Assembly: GCA_004340125.1 (NCBI GenBank)
Contig: SLUK01000001.1
Location: forward strand, 434,001 to 498,000
Length of the DNA stretch: 64,000 nucleotides
Source: Harryflintia acetispora
GTDB taxonomy: Bacteria; Bacillota; Clostridia; Oscillospirales; Ruminococcaceae
Direction: 5' to 3'
Shown: positions 1 to 7,544 of the stretch, one piece after another
Numbering within the stretch: position 1 is the stretch's first letter
Layout of the letters: the number at the start of each line of letters is the position of its first letter
The notes under the pieces: model-generated
The model's input: only the letters and a program-made list of their open reading frames with translations
What the model was told of the DNA's origin: nothing
Databases searched by the model: none
Translations under genes and position numbers: made by a program

Positions 1-9
1 TGAAATATC

Positions 10-39
10 TTGACGGGAGCATAGCAGAAAGCGTATAAT
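10..39 (+). promoter_or_regulatory. Sigma-A type promoter for ilvBNC
   Basis: TTGACG at 10-15 and a perfect TATAAT at 34-39 are separated by 18 bases, 37 bp before the ilvB start. The short leader also holds the self-complementary CCTTTCGAAAGG overlapping the ilvB ribosome binding site. No T-box or long attenuator fits in this leader, but anything upstream of base 1 is unseen. Confidence 0.7.
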
Positions 40-76
40 TATTGAAATAAACCTTTCGAAAGGAGCGCGACAGACG

Positions 77-1693
77 ATGATCACAGTGGCACAGGGCATG
101 GTGGAAGCACTTGTACACGAGGGCGTATCGGTCGTATTTGGTTATCCGGGCGCGGCGATCTGTCCGTTTTATGACAGTCTGGCGGGCTCCCCGATCCACC
201 ACGTACTGGTGCGGCAGGAGCAGAATGCCGGCCACGCCGCCTCGGGCTATGCCCGGGTGAGCGGGCGTCCTGGCGTGGTGGTGGTGACCAGCGGCCCGGG
301 AGCGACCAACCTGATCACCGGGCTCGCCACCGCCTATATGGATTCCATCCCGATCGTGGCCATCACCGGCCAGGTCAGCCGCGACCAGATCGGGCGGGAC
401 GTGTTCCAGGAGGCGGACATCACCGGCGCGGCCGAGCCCTTCACCAAGTACAGCTGGCTGGTCAAGGACCCCACCCAGATCCCGCGGATCATGAAGGAGG
501 CCTTTTATATCGCCTCCTCCGGGCGGCCGGGACCGGTGCTCATCGACATCCCGATCGATGTGCAGAAGGAAATGATCGAATTCAATTATCCGGATACCGT
601 CAATATCCGGGGTTATAAGCCCACCGTCAGCGGCAATCCGCCCCAGATCCGCCGGGTGGCGGACGCGGTCATGGAGTCCTACCGCCCGCTCATCTGCCTG
701 GGCGGCGGGGTGCTCGCCGCCGGGGCGGGCGGGCAGGTGCTGTCTCTGGCCGAGCAGTGCCAGGTGCCGATGGTCTCGACCATGATGGGCCTCTCGGCGG
801 TGCCGAGCGGGCATCCCCTCTTTTACGGGATGCTCGGCATGCACGGCAACAGCGCGGCCAACTTCGCGGTGCACAACGCCGACCTGCTGGTGATCATCGG
901 CGCGCGGGCCGGCGACCGGGCGATGACCTCGCCGGGCGTGGTGGAGAAGCGCGCGCGGGTGGTACATATCGACGTGGATCCCGCCGAGATCGGCAAGAAC
1001 GTCGGGGCCGCCATTCCCCTGGTGGGGGACGCCAAAAACGTGGTGACCCAGCTGCTGGGCTGCACCGGGCGCTGCGAGAGCGCGGAGTGGATCCGGCTGC
1101 TGGAGGAAAAGCGCCAGGCGGTGCGCTACGACCTTTCGCCCCGGCAGGGGAGCGTCAATCCCCGCGTCTTCGTGCGCGGGCTTTCGCAGCAGCTGTCCCC
1201 CGACGCGGTGGTGGCGGCGGATGTGGGCCAGAACCAGATCTGGGCGGCCAACCACCTCTCGTTTCAAAACGGGCGGTTCCTCACCTCGGGCGGGATGGGC
1301 ACCATGGGCTATTCGGTGCCCGCTGCGGTGGGGGCCAAGCTCGCCGCCCCCGGCCGCCAGACGGTGGTCATCTGCGGCGACGGCTCCTTCCAGATGCAGA
1401 TGAACGAGCTGGCGACCATCTGCCAGGAGGGCCTGGACGTCAAGATCGTCGTGATGAAGAACGGGCGGCTCGGCATGGTGCGCGAGCTGCAGCAGAATCA
1501 ATATGGCGGCACCCTCTCGGGGATTTTCCTCGACGGGAGCCCCGATTTCCTCAAGCTGGCCGCGGCCTATGGCATCCCCTGCGCGCGGCTGAGCGACGAA
1601 ATGGACATCCCGCTGGCGGTCAGCGAGATGCTGCAAAGCGAGGGGCCGTATCTGCTGGAATGTGTGGTCGATCCCGATGAGAGCTCGATTTAG
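77..1693 (+). CDS. ilvB: Acetolactate synthase, catalytic (large) subunit
   Basis: ThDP- and FAD-dependent enzyme (538 aa) that condenses two pyruvates to 2-acetolactate, or pyruvate and 2-oxobutyrate to acetohydroxybutyrate, at the first common step of branched-chain amino acid synthesis. The N-terminal domain has the conserved glutamate in RQEQNAGHAA, and the C-terminal ThDP/Mg motif starts GDGSFQM. It is a little shorter than the usual 550-570 aa. The loop that normally reads GMVxQW reads GMVREL, so Leu471 sits where most biosynthetic enzymes have the Trp that favours 2-oxobutyrate. ATG follows AAAGGAGCG. The regulatory subunit ilvN follows at once, so the anabolic role is secure; the substrate preference is inference. 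Confidence 0.95.
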   Translation: MITVAQGMVEALVHEGVSVVFGYPGAAICPFYDSLAGSPIHHVLVRQEQNAGHAASGYARVSGRPGVVVVTSGPGATNLITGLATAYMDSIPIVAITGQVSRDQIGRDVFQEADITGAAEPFTKYSWLVKDPTQIPRIMKEAFYIASSGRPGPVLIDIPIDVQKEMIEFNYPDTVNIRGYKPTVSGNPPQIRRVADAVMESYRPLICLGGGVLAAGAGGQVLSLAEQCQVPMVSTMMGLSAVPSGHPLFYGMLGMHGNSAANFAVHNADLLVIIGARAGDRAMTSPGVVEKRARVVHIDVDPAEIGKNVGAAIPLVGDAKNVVTQLLGCTGRCESAEWIRLLEEKRQAVRYDLSPRQGSVNPRVFVRGLSQQLSPDAVVAADVGQNQIWAANHLSFQNGRFLTSGGMGTMGYSVPAAVGAKLAAPGRQTVVICGDGSFQMQMNELATICQEGLDVKIVVMKNGRLGMVRELQQNQYGGTLSGIFLDGSPDFLKLAAAYGIPCARLSDEMDIPLAVSEMLQSEGPYLLECVVDPDESSI

Positions 1694-1705
1694 GAGGTGG
1701 GGGAG

Positions 1706-2206
1706 ATGAAACAGACGATTTCGATCCTGGTGGCAAACCAGGCCGGTGTCCTCTCCCGCATTTCCGGGCTGTTCGCGCGGCGGGGCTACAACATTGAGAG
1801 CCTGGCCGTCGGGGTGACCGAGGACAAGACCCTTTCGCGCATGACCATCGTGGTGGAGGGCAACTCCTACGTGGCCGAGCAGGTGGAAAAGCAGCTCAAC
1901 AAGCTCATTGACGTCATCAAGGTGCGGCGAATCCCCCAGGGGGAGCTGGTCTGCCGGGAGCTTTTGATGATCAAGGTGGCCGCGCGCCAGGGCGAGCGGC
2001 CGGATATTGTGAACATCTGCGACATCATGGGCGCGAAGATCGCCGACATCACGCTGGGCACCATGACCATCGAGCTCAGCGACACCCCGGAGCGGGTGGA
2101 GCTGATCATCGAGATGCTCAAGCCCTTCTCGATCCGGGAGATCGTGCGCACCGGCACCGTGGCCCTGCAAAAGGGCACGGACACCATAGGAAACGGGAAA
2201 AAGTAG
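1706..2206 (+). CDS. ilvN: Acetolactate synthase, regulatory (small) subunit
   Basis: 166-aa partner of IlvB that activates it and usually confers valine feedback inhibition. The N-terminal ACT domain is clear (ISILVANQAGVLSRISGLF, then RRGYNIESL), followed by the C-terminal domain common to IlvN/IlvH. The frame also opens with GTG at 1697, but the ribosome site GGAGGTGGGGG lies at 1693-1703, so the ATG at 1706 is a better start though the spacing is short. It begins 12 bp after ilvB ends, so the two are translated from one transcript. Confidence 0.94.
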   Translation: MKQTISILVANQAGVLSRISGLFARRGYNIESLAVGVTEDKTLSRMTIVVEGNSYVAEQVEKQLNKLIDVIKVRRIPQGELVCRELLMIKVAARQGERPDIVNICDIMGAKIADITLGTMTIELSDTPERVELIIEMLKPFSIREIVRTGTVALQKGTDTIGNGKK

Positions 2207-2242
2207 GTATCTGCTGAAATTATAAAAAGGGAGATGTTACCA

Positions 2243-3241
2243 TTGGCAAAGATTTTTTATGAGAGCGACTGCAACCTCGGACTGCTCGACAACAAGACGG
2301 TAGCCATCATCGGCTACGGCTCGCAGGGCCATGCCCATGCGCTCAACCTGCACGAGAGCGGGGTCAAGGTGATCGTCGGGTTATACGAGGGCAGCAAGTC
2401 CTGGGCCAAAGCCGAGGCGGCCGGGCTGACCGTCATGACCGCTTTTGACGCGGCCAAGGCGGCGGATATCATCATGATCCTGATCAACGACGAGAAGCAG
2501 GCGGCGCTCTACAAGGAGAGCATCGAGCCCAACCTCACCGAGGGCAAGGCGCTGGCTTTTGCGCACGGCTTCTCGATCCACTTCGGCCAGATCGTGCCGC
2601 CGAAGAACGTGGACGTGTTCATGGTCGCGCCGAAGGGCCCGGGGCACACCGTGCGCAGCGAGTACCTGGCGGGCAAGGGCGTGCCGGTGCTGGTGACCGC
2701 GTATCAGGATTACACCGGGCGCGCGCTCGATTTGTCGCTGGCCTATGCGGCCGGGATCGGCGGCGCAAGAGCCGGCTGCCTCTTGACCACCTTCAAGCAG
2801 GAGACCGAGACCGACCTGTTTGGCGAGCAGTGCGTGCTTTGCGGCGGCGTGACCGCGCTGATGAAGGCGGGCTTTGAGACCCTGGTCGAGGCCGGGTACG
2901 AGCCGGAAAGCGCATATTTCGAGTGCATCCACGAGATGAAGCTGATCGTTGACCTGATCTACCAGGGCGGCTTTGAGCGGATGCGTTATTCGATTTCTGA
3001 CACCGCGGAATATGGCGATTATGAGGTCGGCAAGCGGATGATCACCGAGGAGACCAAGAAGGAGATGAAGAAGGTGCTAAGCGAGATCCAGGACGGCACC
3101 TTTGCGCGCAACTGGATTCTGGAAAACCGTGTAGGCCGCCCGCACTTCAACGCCATGCGGCGCAGGGAGAGCGAGCATCAGCTCATCGAGACCGGGCGCG
3201 AGCTGCGCAAGATGTACTCTTGGAATGAAGAGGAAAACTAA
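2243..3241 (+). CDS. ilvC: Ketol-acid reductoisomerase
   Basis: Class I KARI of 332 aa. It isomerises and reduces acetolactate or acetohydroxybutyrate to the dihydroxy acid, with Mg2+ and NAD(P)H. The Rossmann motif GYGSQGHAHALNL is followed by a cofactor loop reading VGLYEGSKSW, with Tyr where many NADPH enzymes have Arg. APKGPGHTVR and the ETETDLFGEQ metal-ligand segment are intact. I chose TTG at 2243 (MAKIFYESDCN, the usual family start): AAAGGGAG ends at 2233, leaving 9 bases of spacing, whereas it directly abuts the ATG at 2234. Last gene of the ilv operon; ilvD and leu genes are not in the window. Confidence 0.95.
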   Translation: MAKIFYESDCNLGLLDNKTVAIIGYGSQGHAHALNLHESGVKVIVGLYEGSKSWAKAEAAGLTVMTAFDAAKAADIIMILINDEKQAALYKESIEPNLTEGKALAFAHGFSIHFGQIVPPKNVDVFMVAPKGPGHTVRSEYLAGKGVPVLVTAYQDYTGRALDLSLAYAAGIGGARAGCLLTTFKQETETDLFGEQCVLCGGVTALMKAGFETLVEAGYEPESAYFECIHEMKLIVDLIYQGGFERMRYSISDTAEYGDYEVGKRMITEETKKEMKKVLSEIQDGTFARNWILENRVGRPHFNAMRRRESEHQLIETGRELRKMYSWNEEEN

Positions 3242-3266
3242 AAATACGGCAATAAACGAACAAAAA

Positions 3267-3296
3267 ACGCGGTGGAGAAATCCACCGCGTTTTTCT
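3267..3296 (+). terminator. Intrinsic terminator of ilvBNC
   Basis: A perfect 10-bp stem (ACGCGGTGGA / TCCACCGCGT) with a GAAA loop is followed by TTTTTCT. It ends the ilv operon 25 bp after ilvC. Confidence 0.9.
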
Positions 3297-3298
3297 GT

Positions 3299-3511
3299 GC
3301 GGCGAGTCGCCGCTCCCTATACGCGAAAGAACTAGATCCAAAGCAGAAGTGCTCAGCCCGCGTTCTGTATAAAGGGATTCTCAAGGGTTCCTGACCCTTG
3401 AGCGGGGTGTGGGGCAGCGCCCCACGGTCTTAAAGCGCAGCGAGGCGCGGGGGAGGGGGAATCGGGCCTCCAGTGGAGGGCCGAGGGGGAACCCCCAAGA
3501 GGGGGTTCCCC
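3299..3511 (+). repeat. Left arm of a long imperfect inverted repeat
   Basis: GC-rich non-coding segment of about 210 bp. Its reverse complement closely matches 4231-4461. Shared landmarks in the same order are GGCGAG-CGCC, CGCGAAAGAAC, TGCTCAGCCCGCG, GTGGGGCAGCGCCCCACGG, TCTTAAA-GCG, GCGAGGCGCGGGG, TCCAGTGGA and GGGGGAACCCCC. It contains several small palindromes, including GGCAGCGCC and an AAGGGTTCCTGACCCTT hairpin. The stop codon of the HTH gene lies exactly at its inner edge. A related copy occurs at 9062-9262. Confidence 0.75.
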
Positions 3512-3819
3512 TAAAAAGCCTGCTTCCCGGGAGCACCCTGCTCCCCGGCAGCGGCGGAATCCTCCCCGGCAGCGGAATCCTCCGCGGGCGGGAGATAGTG
3601 GAAAATGTCGGTAAACTGACATTCCAGTGCGAAGCAGAGGCGTTCGGCCACATCGAGGGTTACGAATCTTATTTTGTTTTGGCGGTAACGGCGGAGCTGT
3701 TCGGGGCGGATTTGGGCGCGGCGGCAGAGCCCGGCATCGGTGAGGCCGCGTTTGCGCATGATCTCGTCGGGGTCGAAGACGATGCGTCCGCAATCGTCTC
3801 CCGGGTGGTAAGCACGCAA
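3511..3819 (-). CDS. Small XRE/Cro-type helix-turn-helix protein
   Basis: 102-aa cytoplasmic protein. Residues about 15-75 fit the Cro/CI HTH fold: IMRKRGLTDAGLCRRAQI is the helix-turn-helix, LRRYRQNKIRFVTLDVAERLC the recognition and support helices, and LECQFTDIFHYLP the usual XRE ending. The last 25 residues are a low-complexity Glu/Ser/Ala/Gly tail. The start is TTG at 3819, six bases after a perfect GGAGGT. It lies inside the inverted-repeat cassette, downstream of a ribbon-helix-helix gene on the same strand, so it probably regulates the cassette or its host. The target is unknown. Confidence 0.7.
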   Translation of the reverse strand: MRAYHPGDDCGRIVFDPDEIMRKRGLTDAGLCRRAQIRPEQLRRYRQNKIRFVTLDVAERLCFALECQFTDIFHYLPPAEDSAAGEDSAAAGEQGAPGKQAF

Positions 3820-3926
3820 GGGGATACCTCCTTTTCAATCTGAATGGTACAGCCCCTGAGCAGGGCCAAGAGCTCGAGCAGGACGGCGACGTAGGAGCCA
3901 TAGAGCCTAAAGGGTTTTCTTTTCAT
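3669..3926 (-). CDS. Possible small overlapping protein of unknown function
   Basis: An 85-codon frame between the RHH and HTH genes. It starts with ATG at 3926 after GGAGAAAAGACAGA and overlaps the end of the RHH gene by 20 bp. The first about 35 residues (MKRKPFRLYGSYVAVLLELL, then ALLRGCTIQIEKE) look protein-like, with a short hydrophobic helix. The remainder runs out of frame across the HTH gene for 151 bp and is Ser/Ala/Pro-rich, as expected of a shadow frame. It may be a real small peptide with a read-through tail, or a leader that couples translation of the HTH gene. No family recognised. Confidence 0.35.
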   Translation of the reverse strand: MKRKPFRLYGSYVAVLLELLALLRGCTIQIEKEVSPCVLTTRETIADASSSTPTRSCANAASPMPGSAAAPKSAPNSSAVTAKTK

Positions 3927-4089
3927 TCTGTCTTTTCTCCACTGCACGGATGTGCCGCATAAGAACAAAATTTATGTACTGCGAAAAGTTCCTTCCGTCC
4001 ATACGGGCGTACTGAGTAATTTTATTTACAACATCACTATCCAGTGTGATGCTGACCCTTTCTTTCAATGGGCTAGTGACCGGGCTCAT
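3907..4089 (-). CDS. Ribbon-helix-helix (Arc/CopG-type) DNA-binding protein
   Basis: 60-aa protein. KERVSITLDSDVVNKI is the beta strand and first helix, and the next helix (MDGRNFSQYINFVLMRHI) completes the RHH fold used by Arc, CopG and plasmid or toxin-antitoxin repressors. The ATG at 4089 is eight bases after AAGGAG; the upstream in-frame GTG abuts that site and is unlikely. First gene of a short operon read toward ilvC. Its upstream region 4090-4230 is very AT-rich, unlike its surroundings. Confidence 0.7.
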   Translation of the reverse strand: MSPVTSPLKERVSITLDSDVVNKITQYARMDGRNFSQYINFVLMRHIRAVEKRQNEKKTL

Positions 4090-4230
4090 ATAGCTCACTC
4101 CTTAATGAAACAATAATATCGTAATTGGTAGAAAATAGTGCATTTTATTATAAAATAATACGAAATAATATTTTTACTTAGAGTGTGCTGAGTTCAGTCA
4201 TTTAGCGAATTTTTTGCGGCTTCGCCGCTT

Positions 4231-4461
4231 TGGGGGAACCCCCTCTTGGGGGTTCCCCGTCCGACCTTCCACTGGAAGCTCGGCCTCCCCTCCCCGCGCC
4301 TCGCTACGCTTTTAAGACCGTGGGGCGCTGCCCCACGCCCCGCCAAAGGGGCGTCGCCCCCTTGTAACCCCACTTCGTCGCGCTCTCATTAAAAGCGCGG
4401 GCTGAGCATGTCTGCGTTGCAACCTGGTTCTTTCGCGAATCGGGCGTGGCGGCTCGCCACC
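4231..4461 (-). repeat. Right arm of the long inverted repeat
   Basis: Mirror copy of 3299-3511, about 230 bp long and slightly longer because of an extra internal GGGGGCGACGCCCCC-type palindrome. It closes a 1.16-kb cassette whose three small open frames all read from this arm toward the other. It contains no coding frame I can support. Confidence 0.75.
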
Positions 4462-4554
4462 GCGAATCGGCTGCGGCGCCCCGCCGCCCGCTTGCTGAAT
4501 CCGGCGGTTCATGTTAAAATAGTAGCGTGATAAACCGGGAAAGGTGGTCGTTTC

Positions 4555-5796
4555 ATGAATTTTGAAAGCTGTCTCAAAAATTATGCTACCCTCGCCGTGC
4601 GCACCGGGGTCAATCTCCAGCCGGGACAGGAACTGCTGCTCATGTCCCCCGTCGATTGCGCGCCCTTCGCGCGCCTGATCGCCGAGGAGGCTTACCGTGC
4701 GGGCGCGCGCGATGTGACCATCCATTACTCGGACGAAAAATTTCAGAAAATCCGCTTCCAGCACGCTGCCCTCGAGGTCTTCGAGACAGTGCCCGCCTGG
4801 CTCGCCGATTCCCGCAATTCTTATGCCGAACAGGGCGCCGCCGTGCTGCAAATCGCCGCGGGCGATCCCGAAATCTTTTCTGATGTGGATAGCCAAAAGC
4901 AGGCGGTCAATACCCGCGCGCTCTTCAAAGCGTATAAACCATTCCATAATGTACTCGATGTAAACGGCGTGCAGTGGAGCATCATCTCCGCCCCCACCAA
5001 GCCCTGGGCGCGCAAGGTCTTTCCGGACTGTGAGGAGCAGGAGGCCGTGCGCAGACTCTGGGAGGCGATCTTCCGGGCGGTGCGCGCCGACCTGCCCGAC
5101 CCGGAGGAGGCCTGGAAGGAGCACGGCCGCCAGCTTAAAAAGCGGCGGGATTGGCTCAATATGCAGCAGTTCGATTCGCTGCACTTTTATAACGGCAGCG
5201 GGACGGACATTGTGCTCGGCCTGCCGCGCAAGCATGTCTGGGGCGGCGGCTCCCAAACGACCCGCTCCGGGGTCGGGTTCTTCCCCAACCTGCCGACCGA
5301 GGAGGTTTTCTGCCTGCCGCACCGCGAGCGGGTGGACGGGGTGGTGACCGGCTCCCTGCCGCTCAACTACGAGGGGACCCTGATCGAGGACTTCTCGCTG
5401 ATGTTTGAAAACGGCTATGTGCTTGATTACACCGCCAAAAAGGGGTTCGAGGCCCTGCGGCGGCTGATCCATGTGGACGACGGCTCCTACCGCCTGGGCG
5501 AGGTGGCGCTGGTGCCTAGCTGCTCGCCCATATCGGACATGGGGACACTCTTCTACAATACCCTGTTCGATGAGAACGCATCCTGCCACCTGGCGCTGGG
5601 GCGCGCCTACGCCTCCTGCTTGCAGGGCGGGACCGCGATGAGCAAGCAGCAGCTGGTAAGGGCCGGGGCCAACGATTCGCTGGTGCATGTCGATTTCATG
5701 ATTGGCACCGCCGATATGACGGTGGTGGGGATCGACCAGCTGGGCAATGAAATCTGTGTCTTTGAAAACGGGAACTGGGCGGCGCAGCTGCGCTGA
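4555..5796 (+). CDS. M29-family metal-dependent aminopeptidase
   Basis: 413-aa cytoplasmic exopeptidase of the thermophilic aminopeptidase family (AmpS/AmpT/PepS). It releases N-terminal residues from peptides using two divalent metals. The family pattern runs the full length: N-terminal YATLAVRTGVNLQPGQELL, the central GTDIVLGLPRKHVWGGG, the PTEEVFCLPHRERVDGVV metal-site region with its conserved Glu, then the C-terminal NASCHLALGRAY and SLVHVDFMIGTADM segments carrying the His/Asp ligands. Length agrees with the family (about 410). It has AAAGGTGG before the ATG and appears to be monocistronic. Confidence 0.9.
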   Translation: MNFESCLKNYATLAVRTGVNLQPGQELLLMSPVDCAPFARLIAEEAYRAGARDVTIHYSDEKFQKIRFQHAALEVFETVPAWLADSRNSYAEQGAAVLQIAAGDPEIFSDVDSQKQAVNTRALFKAYKPFHNVLDVNGVQWSIISAPTKPWARKVFPDCEEQEAVRRLWEAIFRAVRADLPDPEEAWKEHGRQLKKRRDWLNMQQFDSLHFYNGSGTDIVLGLPRKHVWGGGSQTTRSGVGFFPNLPTEEVFCLPHRERVDGVVTGSLPLNYEGTLIEDFSLMFENGYVLDYTAKKGFEALRRLIHVDDGSYRLGEVALVPSCSPISDMGTLFYNTLFDENASCHLALGRAYASCLQGGTAMSKQQLVRAGANDSLVHVDFMIGTADMTVVGIDQLGNEICVFENGNWAAQLR

Positions 5797-5820
5797 GGAT
5801 GCCCGGGATAGGAACGCCTG

Positions 5821-5865
5821 CAGGGGGCGCAAAAGCGTATTTTACGCTTTTGCGCCCCCTGTTTT
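5821..5865 (+). terminator. Terminator after the M29 aminopeptidase
   Basis: A 19-bp perfect stem (arms at 5821-5839 and 5843-5861) with a three-base loop, followed by TTTT. It is symmetric enough to work in both directions. Confidence 0.8.
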
Positions 5866-5939
5866 GCAGAAAGAAGGGTATATTGCATGGCGTGTCCTCA
5901 TATATTTGAGTAGAAAATGGAAAAGGGGAGAACATCCGA

Positions 5940-7478
5940 ATGGAGCTGAGTGTTTCGAGACAGGCGGTTGTTATAAACGAAATGGTGTACGAAGGGAATC
6001 TCGAGCAGTCCGTGGAAAGCGACGTGCTGCTGCCCGATTACTGTCCGGACATCGTGAAAATCCTGCGCTGCTTCTGCACGGCGAAGGTGATCTCCAGCCA
6101 GATCGTGGGCGACAAGCTGACGGTGGATCTCAGCTGCGCGCTCAAGGTCTATTACCTGGGAAATGACGGGAACATCCGCTGCAGCGAGCAGAGGCTGCCC
6201 TATACCAAGAGCTGTGATCTGAAGATGCAGGTGCAGGACCCGATCGTGGACGTCTGCTGCCGCACCGATTATGTCAACTGCCGCGCGGTCAACCAGCGCC
6301 GGTTTGAGATCCGCTGCGCCGTCACGCTGGAGTGCCGGGTCTTTTCGCGCAAGAGCGAGGAGGTCGTCTGCGACGCGGACGGGGCCGGGATCCAGCTGCG
6401 CAGCGCCAGCAGCGAGATCACCGAGATCGCGGGGGATGTCTCCTGCCAGTTCACCATGCATGAGGACTTGCAGCTGGGCGCCGCAAAGCCGGCGGTGCAG
6501 AGTGTGATCCGCCAGGAATGCGTGGCAAGGCTCGGGGACTACAAGGTGATCAGCGGCAAGGTGGTCGTCAAGGGGGAGCTGATGGTCCATCTGCTCTACC
6601 AGCCCGACGGCGAGGGCATGGCCCCCGAAATCATGGAGTATTCCCTGCCCATCAGCCAGATCGTGGATGTGGAAGGGGTGGACGAGGATTGCCAGTGTGA
6701 GGTGGAGCTGGGCGTTATCTCGGGCGAATTTGCGCCCAAGGTCAACCTCGAGGGGGAGAGCCGGCTGTTCGCGATGGATTGTTCGCTGAACGCACGGGTG
6801 CGCTCCCACCGCCGCCAGCAGCTGCAGCTGATCACCGACTGCTATTCCACCGAGTTCGACTGCCACATGGAGAAGGTGCCCATGGCCTGCATGAACCTGA
6901 TCAAGGTGGTGGAGGAGACCTGCGCACACAAGGCGATGGTCGACCTGCCTTCGGATGTGCGCTCGGTGATCGACCTGTTCTGCACCGTGGCCGACGCCTC
7001 CTCCCGCTACGAGGGGGGAGCGGTGCTGATCACCGCCAAGCTGGTCTACGGGATGTTCTGCCAGAGCGAGTCGGGTGAGATCACCTATCACGAGCAGCCC
7101 GAGGAGTGCGAGTACAAAATCCCGCTCGAGGAGAGCTATGACAGCGTGATCTTCGCCCCGCGCGGCGCCGTCCTTTCCTGCTCGTACAGCATGGTGGGCG
7201 CCGATAAGCTCGAGTGCCGCGCAGACGTGCTGCTCTGCGGGTGCATCTATTCGGTGACGCGGCCCAGCGTGGCGGCGAGCATTGTCTGCGACACCACGAA
7301 ACCCAAGGAGCGCGAGTGCGAGGATGCCTCCCTGATCATTTATTATGCCGAGCGGGACGAGGACATCTGGGACATCGCCAAGCGGTACAACACTTCGCTC
7401 GCGGCGGTGATGAGCGAGAATTCGCTCGAGGGCGGCCGCCTTTGCGAGAAGAGGATGCTTTTGATCCCGGTGGTGTAA
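5940..7478 (+). CDS. sipL: SipL-type spore morphogenesis protein (DUF3794 + LysM)
   Basis: 512-aa protein of the SipL family, the clostridial partner that recruits SpoIVA to the forespore surface. It is built of DUF3794 repeats (the family opening PDYCPDIVKILRCFCTAKV is near residue 35; further copies lie around 165-290 and 300-430) and a C-terminal LysM at about 465-510 (RDEDIWDIAKRYNTSLAAVM). In Clostridioides difficile the SipL LysM binds SpoIVA. spoIVA is the next gene here, 66 bp downstream, supporting the same complex. ATG follows AAAAGGGGAG. No signal peptide, as expected for a mother-cell cytoplasmic protein. Confidence 0.87.
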   Translation: MELSVSRQAVVINEMVYEGNLEQSVESDVLLPDYCPDIVKILRCFCTAKVISSQIVGDKLTVDLSCALKVYYLGNDGNIRCSEQRLPYTKSCDLKMQVQDPIVDVCCRTDYVNCRAVNQRRFEIRCAVTLECRVFSRKSEEVVCDADGAGIQLRSASSEITEIAGDVSCQFTMHEDLQLGAAKPAVQSVIRQECVARLGDYKVISGKVVVKGELMVHLLYQPDGEGMAPEIMEYSLPISQIVDVEGVDEDCQCEVELGVISGEFAPKVNLEGESRLFAMDCSLNARVRSHRRQQLQLITDCYSTEFDCHMEKVPMACMNLIKVVEETCAHKAMVDLPSDVRSVIDLFCTVADASSRYEGGAVLITAKLVYGMFCQSESGEITYHEQPEECEYKIPLEESYDSVIFAPRGAVLSCSYSMVGADKLECRADVLLCGCIYSVTRPSVAASIVCDTTKPKERECEDASLIIYYAERDEDIWDIAKRYNTSLAAVMSENSLEGGRLCEKRMLLIPVV

Positions 7479-7544
7479 GCGCCGCGGTGCCCCCGCCCGG
7501 CCGGCGGGATGAAACTTCGAAAACAGCACAAGGGGAGGACAACT

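Noticed and set aside
1..76. T-box or leader-peptide attenuator before ilvB
   Set aside because: The promoter lies only 37 bases from the start codon, leaving no room.
3511..4089. Toxin-antitoxin pair reading of the RHH and XRE genes
   Set aside because: Both proteins look like DNA-binding regulators and neither resembles a known toxin; the small overlapping frame is too doubtful to call one.
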